DNA from: Ctena decussata
Taxonomy: Eukaryota > Mollusca > Bivalvia > Lucinida > Lucinidae
NCBI GenBank assembly: GCA_963989385.1
Contig: OZ022502.1
Span: 11,829,001 to 11,893,000 of the forward strand
Direction of reading: 5' to 3'
Length of the DNA stretch: 64,000 nucleotides
Position numbers and translations under genes: made by a program
Shown here: one piece after another, positions 44,401 through 54,203 of the stretch
How positions within the stretch are numbered: the first letter of the stretch is position 1
Layout of the letters: each line of letters opens with the position of its first letter
The notes under the pieces: model-generated
The model's input: the letters and a program-made list of their open reading frames with translations, nothing else
Told to the model about the DNA's origin: nothing
The model's database searches: none

Positions 44401-45365
44401 AGATATTTAAAAAAAAGTCATGTTTATAAATTTATTTGCTCTCTACACTTCATATGTAACAGCCGGCTGCTTTAAAGGCTAATGTTATCCCACTCTCTAC
44501 GTTGACCAGTTTCTAGGTAAAACACAGAAATATAATGTGGCAACAACGATTTTTGAACTTCAAAGGGCCTGCTCTTGATAACTATGATAAAGGCATAAAA
44601 TTAAGAGATATGCCTACAGGGCCCCATTTGTATTGCACATGACCCTGGATTATTATCCCTCGGACAGTTATGTAACGTAATGTTACTGTTACGATGCCTT
44701 TTAAATGAAACACCATGTTATTATAGTAGAGTGAACAGAAGAATGGCGTTTTTCATGCTTACTAGTACACGTTTCATCTTAAGACATAATACAAACATCA
44801 ACAGCCGTTAGTTCTTCTTACTAGTGTTTTGGGAATTCTTAAGAAATATGTTACATTCTGTCTTCAACTGATTTTGCCACCACTAGCTGCAACCTAACTG
44901 ATTCAAAGTATAAAAAAATTATTTCAAAGATAAGAGGAGCACGATTCAAAAACAAGTGATATCATATGCTCATTAAGGACCACATGTATTAACTTCATTC
45001 CACCGATTTGGTAGAATTCTCATAGTTCATTCAAATTTTTAGTTACAGTTAAATACGTTACAAATATAGCATGACAGTTGACCGATATTTAAAGACTACT
45101 CTTTGCGTTTTATGTCGTAGAATATTCAAAAAGTCATATTTATGACATCAAACACTTTCTATAACTCATTTGTTACAACTGGGTGTTGTATTGGGCCAAT
45201 GTTACCCCACCCACTACTTTGGCCATTTTCTGGGTCAAATGATGAAAGAAAAAAAGGCAACAACCATTTTTCAACTTCTGAAAGACTGTCCTAAGTGACT
45301 ATGATAAGGGCATAAAATTAACATTCATGTTCACGGGACCCCTTTTTACGACATAAGCCCCCGGA
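43844..45365. repeat. old tandem duplication, unit ~700-830 bp
   Basis: Unit 1 (43844-44670) and unit 2 (44671-45365) share an ordered set of blocks: tgtaacgtaaygttactgtt at the start, then 'acttaagacataa', 'gctacctaact', 'cacttcattc..ccgatt', 'atacgttacar', 'gttaccccac'-like, 'aaaggcataaaatta' and 'gggcccc' near the end. Unit 1 is longer because of the (AT)n tract. Divergence is substantial. Confidence 0.78.
44308..44398. repeat. (AT)n microsatellite
   Basis: About 90 bp of uninterrupted alternating AT, able to extrude a hairpin. Confidence 0.97.
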
Positions 45366-45373
45366 CTAAATAC

Positions 45374-45682
45374 AGTTGCGGACAAACCCGCTAGATTTGC
45401 TTATTCGTATTTTACATCGGCTCTCAGAAATAAATTTCAAAAACATTCCTAGTAAAGAACTATTCGGAACAGGTATTTCATGTACACCTGATTTAAATTT
45501 TATTAACATTAAATTTTGATATGATTTTTATACTCAGAAAATACCACCCAGTATGCAAAATAAAGAAATTTGGCGTTGTGGACAAAACCGCTAGATTTGG
45601 AAAATTTGGTATTTCTTTAAATCGGACCATACATTCCGAAGTCTGATTTCACAGTAAAACAATTCCAAATAGGTATTGTATG
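45374..45682. repeat. ~203-bp tandem duplication cut by the gypsy LTR
   Basis: 'gttgcggacaaacccgctag' (45375) recurs as 'gttgtggacaaaaccgctag' (45578). Both units end 'ggtatttcatgta'/'ggtattgtatg'. The LTR starts directly after the second. Confidence 0.78.
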
Positions 45683-46283
45683 TGTTACGACCTGGCGGAG
45701 GTAACAAAAAGATGGAAGTAAACCAGCAACAAGCCTGTTTTTAAACTTAACAAAATTTATTTACTTGTACATCAAAATAAAACAGTCATTAATTAATCAA
45801 GAAAATATGTAATTAACGATACCTTATTTTTGTCTGAATGTCCCTCAGAATTTAAAACACAAGTCCTTTAATAATTTCTGATCCCAGAAGATAAAGTATG
45901 TATGAGCACATGAATATTTCCAAATCCAATATATTTAAATTCCAGTATAACTTATTTTACTATAGACTGGTGAAAGTTTTCATACAAAGATCCTCTAAAT
46001 GAAAATCTGTCCTCTTTATATAATATCTAGGAACATTCCGGAACTAACCAAAAATAGATCTTACCAAAAAGTACTCAATTCTGACATAATTTCATACCAG
46101 AAGATTCTTAATGTTTACAACAGAAAGGTCTAATATTTTCTCAGTACTAAAAATAGTTATTCCAGAATGTTCTAAAGTACAATGTAAACAACTTGTTTAT
46201 TTCAAACCTAGTAAACATCTAAAAACTGCAAAATCATGGTAAAAGAAAATATTTACACCAACTTAAACACCATATTCATAACA
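45683..46283 (-). mobile_element. 3' LTR of a Ty3/gypsy element (601 bp)
   Basis: On the minus strand it begins TGTTATGAAT immediately after the polypurine tract and ends GGTCGTAACA, giving TGTTA...TAACA termini. A TATA-like tatataaagagg lies near 46014-46025 and an AATAAA candidate near 45760, fitting a U3-R-U5 layout. The flank beyond its outer end is gtatg (45678-45682). No second LTR was found in the window. Confidence 0.85.
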
Positions 46284-46295
46284 CTTCCCCTCTTC
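46284..46295 (-). other. polypurine tract
   Basis: gaagaggggaag on the minus strand directly abutting the LTR start; expected primer site for plus-strand synthesis of an LTR retrotransposon. Confidence 0.85.
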
Positions 46296-46427
46296 AAGGA
46301 AAAGAAAGTTTTATGAAATAAAGCTTTCTTTTGCCATATGACCAATTATGAAACAAAATTAAGTTTAATGCATATACACTGTATATATATCAGTACTAAT
46401 CCAGACATCATGTAGTAATAGCCAAAT

Positions 46428-47684
46428 TTAGGCTCTTGAAAGTGCATCCGGGATAATATTATCTTTTCCTCTGATATGTCTGATGTCAAGATTGTACTCC
46501 TGCAACATGAGACTCCACCTGAGTAACCGCTGATTTTTGTTCTTCATTTTATGAATGAAGGTCAGTGGATTGTGATCACTGAAGACAACAATTGGTGTGG
46601 TTGAAGAAGATAAGTACACTTCAAATTGCTGAAGAGCAAGGATGAGAGATAAACACTCTTTTTCAATAGTAGAGTAATTTCTCTGATGTTTGTTGAACTT
46701 CTTAGAAAAGTAACAAACAGGGTGATCCACACCATCATTATCTTCTTGAATCAAAACACTGCCTGCACCAACGTCACTAGCATCTACCGCCATTTTAAAT
46801 GCTTTGTTGAAGTCTGGTGCTAAGAGAACTGGAGCACTCCTAAGTATGGCCTTAAGCTTATCAAAGGACTTTTGACAGTCTTCATTCCAAATATATTTCT
46901 TTCCTTTACCTAGCAAATTTGTCAAGGGTTCTGCAATTACAGAGAAGTTATTACAGAACTTCCTATAATATCCTGCCATACCAAGAAAGCGCATCAGTTG
47001 TCTCTTGCATGTAGGTACAGGAAAATCCGAGATAGCCTCCACTTTAGCTTCTACAGGTTTTACCTGACCTTGACCCACAACATGTCCTAGAAATGTCAAA
47101 TTTGCGTGACAGAATTCACTTTTTGCTAAATTGATTGTCAATTTTGCATCACTAAGTCTTTGAAAGAATTCTCTGATAGTCTGTAGATGTAGTTTCCATT
47201 CATCGTTGAAGATGATTGCATCGTCGATGTATGCTTTACAACCACCCAGATCAGATGTCAAGCTATTTATAAGTCTCTGAAACGTTGCTGGAGAGTTTTT
47301 CATACCAAAAGGCATAACCTTATACTGATAAAGTCCATCTGGTGTAACAAATGCTGAAATCTCCTTAGCTCTGTCTGTCAAAGGAATTTGCCAAAATCCT
47401 TTCAGAAGATCAAATTTAGTAACATATTTGGCTTGTCCAATTTGATCAATACAGTCATCAATACGTGGGATTGGAAATGTATCCGTTTTAGTCACAGAAT
47501 TAACTTTTCGATAGTCTGTACACATGCGAAAAGTTCCATCAGGTTTTGGCACCAGAATACAAGGAGAACTCCAGTCACTTTGACTTGGTTCTATAAAATC
47601 ATTTTCCAGCAAATATTGATTTTCTTCCCTGAGATACTGTTGTTTCAGTAAATTTTCTTCTCTTCTTCGGCTTCGTATTATTCT
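46428..47684 (-). CDS. Ty3/gypsy reverse transcriptase-RNase H, 5'-truncated
   Basis: The frame is open from just below a stop at 47685-47687; clear homology starts about 47660 (LLKQQYLREENQYLLENDFI). Numbered from the Leu at 47612, RT catalytic residues are D68 (KFDLLKGFWQ) and YIDD at 128-131. Also present are LVPKPDGTFRMCTDYRKVN, MPFGMKNSPATFQRL and FLGHVV. RNase H has D277 (MAVDASDVGAG), E317 (YSTIEKECL) and D346 (VFSDHNPL). The protein ends DALSRA then TAA. The stop is only ~145 nt from the LTR, so no integrase can follow. Gag, protease and integrase are absent upstream because the copy is truncated. The intact long frame suggests a fairly recent copy, despite the lost 5' part. Confidence 0.93.
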   Translation of the reverse strand, partial: RIIRSRRREENLLKQQYLREENQYLLENDFIEPSQSDWSSPCILVPKPDGTFRMCTDYRKVNSVTKTDTFPIPRIDDCIDQIGQAKYVTKFDLLKGFWQIPLTDRAKEISAFVTPDGLYQYKVMPFGMKNSPATFQRLINSLTSDLGGCKAYIDDAIIFNDEWKLHLQTIREFFQRLSDAKLTINLAKSEFCHANLTFLGHVVGQGQVKPVEAKVEAISDFPVPTCKRQLMRFLGMAGYYRKFCNNFSVIAEPLTNLLGKGKKYIWNEDCQKSFDKLKAILRSAPVLLAPDFNKAFKMAVDASDVGAGSVLIQEDNDGVDHPVCYFSKKFNKHQRNYSTIEKECLSLILALQQFEVYLSSSTTPIVVFSDHNPLTFIHKMKNKNQRLLRWSLMLQEYNLDIRHIRGKDNIIPDALSRA

Positions 47685-48134
47685 TTAGTGGCACCTTGAT
47701 ATTCGCCGGATGTCGCTTTTTAGTGCCAAATATCTGAAGTTTACCCTTTCCTTGAATCGCTAAATATTAGATTTTCTTCTAGACGGAAAGGCTAAACTTG
47801 TTGGCGTTCCGACGCCAGTTAACATTACTTCAATCTCATCGACGATGAAAATTTCGTTGGTTTTCAATTCAATCTGAAATAACTAATTTGCATTGCGAGT
47901 GCGTTGCAACGTCTTACACCGTAAAAACTGACGTTGTTTGGTATTATAAGACGGTGTATTTATTTTAATGTCTCATAACTGAATATAATCATTTTATCTA
48001 CTAAATACTCAATGAATAACCTTTTAAATGGTATAAGATTTATTATGTTTGCTCGTTCGTTAGAAATACTGTATCAGGGGTAAATGATAAAGATGGCTTA
48101 AAAATGAAATTGTCACCAACATCTGACGTTACGT
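47685..48134. other. right interior of the 7.77-kb element
   Basis: AT-rich, no gene. The gypsy similarity stops near 47660-47685 with no LTR or target duplication at the junction. Confidence 0.55.
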
Positions 48135-48139
48135 CGCTG

Positions 48140-48180
48140 CGTGCACAACCACATTGTTGGTTTTGTTGTGTCACGGCTCA
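48140..48180 (+). mobile_element. MITE-A copy 7, right part
   Basis: cgtgcacaaccacattgttg through tgtcacggctca is the missing right end of the MITE begun at 40166. The outer flanks tata (40162-40165) and tata (48181-48184) look like the MITE's own target duplication. Confidence 0.95.
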
Positions 48181-48348
48181 TATAGTGTTAGAATGGAAAT
48201 ATTTTTTTCAGTGCCAGACGTCATTTCAGGACGCGGAGACGTCGGACAAATTACGCTTGTTTATGTTTATTTTACCAAAGTAACGTTGCGCGTCTGCCGT
48301 AACGTCACTTGTGTAAGCGCGCAAATACTGTGGGCCGATAGAAAAGTT

Positions 48349-48430
48349 ACAAAAATGTTGTAGGTATAAAAAAAATGCTGTAGGGATAAAAATGTTGTAG
48401 GTATGAAAAATGCTGTAGGTATAAAAGCAT
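48349..48430. repeat. ~20-bp tandem repeat, four units
   Basis: Units of the form aaaatgttgtaggtataaa and variants (tgctgtagg, gtatgaa). Confidence 0.85.
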
Positions 48431-48486
48431 GTCCAAGATCACTGCCAGAAATACGACATAATGATCATGAGTTTCTTTTACCGCAC

Positions 48487-48600
48487 AGAGGAGCGCGTCG
48501 TCGAGTGGTTTGAGGCGCTCGGCTTTTGCGCAGAATGCGGGTTCGAATCTTCGTTGGTCTAGCCTGGCTTGACAAACTCTTTTACCTCAGCAGCACTATC
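48487..48600 (+). mobile_element. SINE-D-type tRNA-like head
   Basis: cgtcgagtggtttgaggcgc (A-box region) and tgcgggttcgaatc (B box) resemble the head of the SINE-D copy at 7550. A type-II tRNA (Ser/Leu-like) origin is suggested. The downstream body does not clearly match, so it may be another subfamily. Confidence 0.65.
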
Positions 48601-48845
48601 TTAGCAAATATGCATGTTATTTCGAATCAGGGAATGACGAATTCGGCGAAAGGAGAGGGATGGCTCCGAGTTTCATAGTTTGTGCCCATGATTCAGTGTG
48701 CATCTGACACCTACTGCCACTACGATCACTAGGCTACAGGAAACGCTGTTTTATCTTTCCAGGCAATCGCACTATCAAACTTGCATGTTGCTTCTAAATC
48801 CGTCGACAAACTGCTCTAAACGCTATTCCAAAGCATCTGCTCTTA

Positions 48846-49049
48846 TCTGGCTTGACAGATGACTTGCGATTTCATCTACTTTTAACATTACTTCATTCAT
48901 TTCAGGCGATGGGAGAGTGATAACGAAAGGCTGTGTGCACTGGCACCCCGTTTGCGGTTTGAAAGAATTCTGCCTTAGGTCGGATTTGGGACCGCTAGAT
49001 TCTATATTAGCAGGCCAGGGCTTAGTCTATGGAGCTTCCGGGTCTCCAT
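48846..49049 (-). mobile_element. SINE-B copy 3 with 11-bp TSD
   Basis: ATCTGCTCTTA occurs at 48835-48845 and 49050-49060. The body has 'gacttgcgatttcat', 'caggcgatggg' and 'gaaaggctgtgtgcactgg'. The tRNA-like head has decayed (tatattagcaggccagggct). Confidence 0.94.
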
Positions 49050-49060
49050 ATCTGCTCTTA

Positions 49061-50147
49061 GACCGTGTGACATAGTGCACGAAACATATCGAGTCATCGG
49101 GTGAATTATCAACTGTGAGAGAGGGAGAGAGAGATCCACTTCACGATAGGTAAGGACATGGGAGACTCCGTCGCTCTGTCTCTGACAGCAGACTGTGGGT
49201 TGTCTGCCTCTGGCTGGGTACGAGTATATATTAATAATCCATTTTTCAGCAGCTGATTCTCGTGCTATTCTTGCACCTTTTTTTCGAGATCACAAGAATG
49301 CATTTACAATGTATAATTTTCTTAGATCTGCTAACATCGTCAGTGAATTATTGTTTTGCACAACAACAAAAAACTGGACAGCTAGCAACATTTTTTATTG
49401 GCATGACATTTCTTAACAGTTTGTCAGAGTTCAATAAAAAAGAGAAGACAAGAGAGAAAAAAATAAATAAATAAAAATGAATTAATAGATAAATAAAAAA
49501 TAAATCAAGAAATAATTTCTGTTATCTCATATGATATTATTTATTATTTTTTGTTTGTTTGTTTGTTTTTTCTTATTGTTATTTATTTATTTATTATTTA
49601 TTTCTCTTATTTTAAATTCTTTTATATTTTTATTTACTTATACTTTGTACAAGTTACAGCTCAAAAAGTAACGTTTTGAACCTAAGAAAAAAGGCATTCT
49701 TTCCTAACAGACATTTTTCTCTAATTCCTTATAAAACTTTGAAATTATTTCCGTTGTTATATCTTCTTTATTAAGGTTGTGATCAGACTCTTTCTGTCAG
49801 AATTACAGGGCTTGATCTGTCCAGCGATGTAATTGCTATTGTCGCAGCACATCTTTCAGCTTTCATCTGATTATCAAAAGAAAGAAAAAAAACAAACAAA
49901 CAAAAAAAAACCCAGAGAATGAAATAAATGAGTTATGACCCGATCCTTCTGCAAAAAGAATGGCCCTTGATCAGTTCCGTGAGAATTATTATCTTTCGCT
50001 TTCTGCACTAGATTCAGAGACCTTGATTTCTCTAGCTCCTTACTATTACAATGACAACTCTTCAGTCAGCATTGAGCTGACTGTCTTTCAAGATATTGTA
50101 AACACAGCCTGCAGTGAATCATACTTCACTAGCAGAGCAGGCTCTGA
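49061..50147. other. AT-rich intergenic stretch
   Basis: Contains A/T simple sequence at about 49440-49630 (aataaat and tttgtttgtttg types) and no recognisable gene. ORFs at 49195-49474 and 49960-50190 are unsupported. Confidence 0.45.
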
Positions 50148-50856
50148 GAGACCGCAATATTCACAGAACGCATTTTTCACACGTGTGTGATGAATACGGT
50201 CATATTCTTAACATTTTGCGAGTGTGACAAATACGTTCGGATTTTGTAGCGATTTTTAATAGAAACGCACTTTTCACACATACGGCAAGGGAGGCATGAG
50301 AATGAATGATTTGTTTTCCCTTTCCAGATACAACTATGAGTTTGAACCAACTGTTCTGAACCTTTGGCACTTAGGGAGTTTACCTGGTCAACAAATTGCG
50401 GGAAAAATATATTAACTTGGGTTTCGATTTTTTGAGGTATTTTTTAAGCTGGTGTAGATCATCTGATTACATTTTAGAGCCATTTCGTAAATATATGACT
50501 GAACTATGCCTTATTGTCGACTTTGGCATTTTCCAACTTTTTCTGCATGCTTTATATTTGTACCAAGTTTCCTAAAACTACCTTTTAAAGTTATAAAGCG
50601 GAAACGATTTGTGACGGACAGACAGGCAGACAACTATGGGAAAACGATGTCTTCCTTCCCATTTCTACCCAGATATAGATTTCCTATACAATATGTTCTG
50701 ACAAGTTAGAGTCTATGGAAGCAAGGAACACTACAAAGAATAGAAAATAGTACACTCAGTTTAATTGAGTCTACACCTTCCACACCCCCTAGCACCGGCT
50801 TAAGCGGAACTCTATTTTCAAAATTACTCACATGAACTCAATGATCCCAAAGGACC

Positions 50857-50915
50857 AGAAAATATAATCTGCACTATGATGATATACGGGGAGACGTTTT
50901 ACGGCCGCCCCACGG
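50857..50915. repeat. 60-bp diverged repeat, copy 2
   Basis: Similar to 6475-6530 (aaaatataatctgca, gggagacgtt, acggccgcc). Confidence 0.6.
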
Positions 50916-51199
50916 CACAAACACCAGCTGCAGTGAAGATAAATATGAACACGCAACTGAATATACCTATACCTTTAATTTTGATGTGGCATAAAGGACT
51001 GTTAAGAAGCTTCCTCCCATTAAGGACCGTTAAGAAGCTTCCTCCAATTTATTTTATTGGAAATGCCTAATATTGCACAGTAATACCACAAGGTCTCCTC
51101 CCGCTGGATTATGGCACCGCTCAACAGTTAGTACTAGAACCTGTGCACTACAGCCTACGTCATCAGCATACATGTGCATTAAAACAAACAAGGTAAAGG

Positions 51200-51415
51200 T
51201 TTTCCAGTCTTGTGGTCGTAGGGATAGTATTTGTTGGAGCCTACAGTGTCTTAGGCACATGTTGTGAAATAGGGAACCTATTCCTCTCCTTTCGTAGTAG
51301 CCTTTAACGTACCCTGATTCAGAACAGGTATCCATTTACTGCTGGGATGACAGAGTCAATGTTTCAGTCGTGACCCGGCTGGCGACTCGAACCTGCGACC
51401 TTCTGCGCGGAAGAG
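51200..51415 (-). mobile_element. SINE-D copy 2, head-truncated
   Basis: Matches 7321-7550 in order: 'tcttaggcaca', 'cctctcctttc', 'ggtatccatttactgctggg', 'gacagagtca', 'cgactcgaacctgcgacctt'. The tRNA-like head breaks off at 'ctgcgcggaag'. Confidence 0.8.
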
Positions 51416-51727
51416 CAGAACAAATTTCAAGTTTTCTTTTTGTTTACTCAGCCGTTTTGCCGTCCACTATATCTTTCATAATTTCAGGGTTATAAAAATG
51501 TCAAGAAGTGAAAATTGAGTTTTTGTGATATTTTGTCGAATTTTTGGGGTATTGCATGCGTTCGGAAAATTACGTTTTCATGGTACATGCCAAACGCAAA
51601 TGTCACAGATATGTGAAAAATGCGTTCAAATTCTGTGAAAAATGCGACCGGATTTGTCACACGTGTGAAAGATGCGACCGGATTTTTCACACATGTGAGA
51701 AATGCGTTCTGTGAATATTGCGGTCTC

Positions 51728-52173
51728 ACAAGGCTCGGATACTTTCTATCGGCTTGCTCTGCTGATGCAAATCTTATTTCTGCCGCGAATCAATCTTCAG
51801 CCAATAGCTCAGTAGCAAATTACATATTTTTCTGTCGTGCTTTTGTAGCCTTACATTGTATAACAAATTCATACTTCTGTTGTAGTGAAGAGGAAATGAT
51901 TCTTAATATACTGATTGTGTATGATGTTCTTTCATGTACTATCAGTCCAATTGTGACTGACTTGGTCAGCAGTAAAATTACTTCGATGCTCCAAGCATTT
52001 GTTTTTCATGGATTCATCCATTGTATCTGATAATCAGGACAAGCGTGATGGAGCCTGGAATTGTGCCCACCTTACTTACTATCCGAACTGGAAACCAAAA
52101 CAACGACACATGTCGACAGGGCGTGACCAGAATCAGGCCTAAACATGTTCACCCCTGGTTAACTATCTATATA
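51728..52173. other. unannotated intergenic stretch
   Basis: No repeat recognised; the 136-aa frame at 51620-52030 starts in the TIR tandem units and has no family features. Confidence 0.4.
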
Positions 52174-52292
52174 CAAGGGCTGTTACGAAACGAAAACGAG
52201 CTGTTTAGAAACGAAAAGGAGTCATATTTACCAAACGACCTGATGACCAGGTCGTTTGGTAACTATGACTTTTTCGTTTCGTAACAACCCTT
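52174..52292. mobile_element. 119-bp foldback element
   Basis: Outer arms aagggctgttacgaaacgaa and inverse (ttcgtttcgtaacaaccctt), inner perfect arms ccaaacgacctg/caggtcgtttgg around atgac. A third 'tttcgtaacatcc' follows at 52300. Confidence 0.88.
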
Positions 52293-53144
52293 TTTCATTT
52301 CGTAACATCCTTGAAAACAGAGTTTACCAGGTGTGATTTTTCTGTCTGTGTTTAACATGAATGGGTACACGTTCATGGCAAGAGACTCTGCAGTTGTCTT
52401 TTGCCTCCGTTTTCACCGGTGATCAGCACTTAGAGGTACAAATCTCTTCTCCAGGAGCAGATTTTTTCTTTGCGATCAGGGCCTCATATTAGAAAGGACT
52501 CTTTATTCAGGACAGCCTTGAGGAAGTTTCAAAAGAGCTGTTACACTTTGTAAAAATCGTGGAGGAACAAGGGATTTGTTTATGTGTATGGCTACTTGTA
52601 TACCACTAGGGTTTGTTGGCTCTTTTAGATAATTTTAGCAGAAAAATATATGCGCCCGCCCCACCCCATTCCCAAATCCTGTCTGTTGTGTAAATCCATT
52701 TTCTATGAGTATTTTTGTGGACTGGAAAGAAGTGGATAGGGCAATTCTTTCACATTTTTTTTCAATAGAGAGTATCTGAAAAAAATCATTTAATTAAAAG
52801 ACTAGTTCTAACCATCCATTATGCGAATGGGGACAAATGTTTTTATTTTAAAGTGATCTCCATTGGATGCCTATGCATCAGCAATATAGCCTAAGCGAAG
52901 GAGTAAGGAAGGTTTTTTTTACAATTGGGCGTGGGTTGGAGGGGGTGGTGGGAGATGCAAAATATTGAGAATGGCTTACGCGTGAAGTGCATGCATCGAT
53001 CGAGCAAAGTTCGGTAGTCTTCCAGAAGGGTCCAGAGCAGATTATTGCAGCCCCCGCCTTCCCACGTCACCACCACCCCCCGTCCCCCCCCCCCCCCCCC
53101 CCACAAACACGTCCTGTATTTGCTCCATGTCGAACTGTTGATCT
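52293..53144. other. intergenic stretch with homopolymer C
   Basis: A C-rich tract lies at 53062-53102. No gene is supported. Confidence 0.5.
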
Positions 53145-53149
53145 GTTAA

Positions 53150-53357
53150 TGGCTTGCGGTGGATGGATAACTTGCGATTTTACGCCTTTTTTAACTATTT
53201 CATTCATATCAAGACGATGGGTGGCTGATAATGAAAGGCTGTGTGCAATGGAACTCCGTTTACGATTGAAATGATTCCCGCCTACAGCGGGGCTCGAATC
53301 TGGGACAGCTAGATCAGCTGGCCAGCGCTTAACCTATTGAGCTACCGGGGCTTCTCT
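53150..53357 (-). mobile_element. SINE-B copy 4, full length
   Basis: Minus-strand head ccccggtagctcaataggtt, B-box region gattcgagcccc, body 'gagttccattgcacacagcc', tail catccacc. Only a weak 'ggctt' flank repeat could be found for a target duplication. Confidence 0.9.
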
Positions 53358-53889
53358 AGTCATGGAGAAATGATTCCCGGATCAGACTGGGCAAATACAG
53401 CCCGAAGTAGTTGTTTCCTAGGATGCGTCCACAACTAGGATCACTTTTCCGGAAACACACTGAGTGGAACTTTGGCGTAACCTCATTCATTTTGATACTG
53501 AAATCCGGTGCAAATTTGTAAAACGAATACACAAATAAATAAAAAAAGACCAATAAGAATAAAAATATAAAGTTTTTTTTTCCCTGAAGCCTTGCTCGTG
53601 CCGCAGATGGCGTTAAAGACTCGCAGTATGTTAGGTACAGCAGTCAATATACGGAGCCCTGTCCTTCCGATGTCTTTGGCCTTCCGTAGTCTGATTTGAA
53701 ATAAATAGATTTACTGCTGGGTTGATCAGCCGTTGGCCCTTTTACCAGCAGAGAAGGTTTTACCAAATTTTATTAGCATATGAAAATATGGATAAAAGTT
53801 TGAGTTTATCAACTGGTGTGCCTGTCACGAAAGAAGCAACCTTGACATGAACACCAGCGAAGAGCACTTTTCAAACAGCCCTGATCTAT
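53358..53889. other. unannotated intergenic stretch
   Basis: No gene or repeat recognised beyond T-rich runs near 53572. Confidence 0.4.
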
Positions 53890-54121
53890 GGCGGGATGTT
53901 TCGCGTCATTACTGGCGCCAAACTTCCCGGACGTTACGTCATCAAAACAGTAAAACATTTAAAAGCATTATTTTCGGTTTTAACGCATTAAAATGAATAA
54001 CCAAAACAAAGATGACATTTTAATAGATTTCCTCAAAATTATTGCCATTTATTGTGATTTTGATTTGGAACTATTTGTGGTCACTGAAGTGGCCCTCTGG
54101 CACAGAGCTGGTTAAATGACG
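53890..54121 (+). repeat. diverged repeat preceding element D, copy 1
   Basis: Shares 'ttactggcgccaaact', 'cgttacgtcatcaaaa', 'ttttcggttttaacg' and 'ctggcacagagctggttaa' with 62050-62307. Both copies lie just upstream of an element-D sequence. Confidence 0.65.
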
Positions 54122-54203
54122 TGTTGCTTGCTTCCGAAAAGACTGTCCTCTCAAAATTTATCATACTTGTTTTCCCTGAACCAGCAGTAAATGGATATCT
54201 TTT

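Larger units (their letters stand above)
40363..48134. mobile_element. 7.77-kb TIR element inserted in MITE-A copy 7
   Basis: Termini ACGTAACGTCAGATGTTGG (continuing to about 26 bp, ...tgacaat) at the left and the exact inverse at the right. CGCTG flanks the element at 40358-40362 and 48135-48139. The TIR could include one more base pair on each side, which would make the duplication GCT (3 bp). Beyond the TIR the ends are dissimilar, apart from a second 'gtaacgtcag' near 40394 at the left. Contents: SINE-B, SINE-A, old tandem duplications, an (AT)n tract and a 5'-truncated gypsy element. No transposase frame is visible, so it was mobilised in trans or has decayed. Superfamily unassigned. Confidence 0.85.
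50148..51727. mobile_element. 1.58-kb TIR element
   Basis: Termini GAGACCGCAATATTCACAGA with continuing acgcatttttcacacgtgtg at the left, and the inverse at the right (51688-51727). The right side adds two 30-bp tandem units with 'atgcgaccggatt' and 'tcacacgtgtg'. The interior includes a SINE-D copy and the 60-bp repeat at 50857. No transposase frame and no clear target duplication. Confidence 0.75.

Noticed and set aside
40363..48134. Polinton/Maverick identity for the 7.77-kb TIR element
   Set aside because: No DNA polymerase B, integrase, ATPase or capsid frame; TIRs are only ~26 bp and the TSD is not 6 bp.
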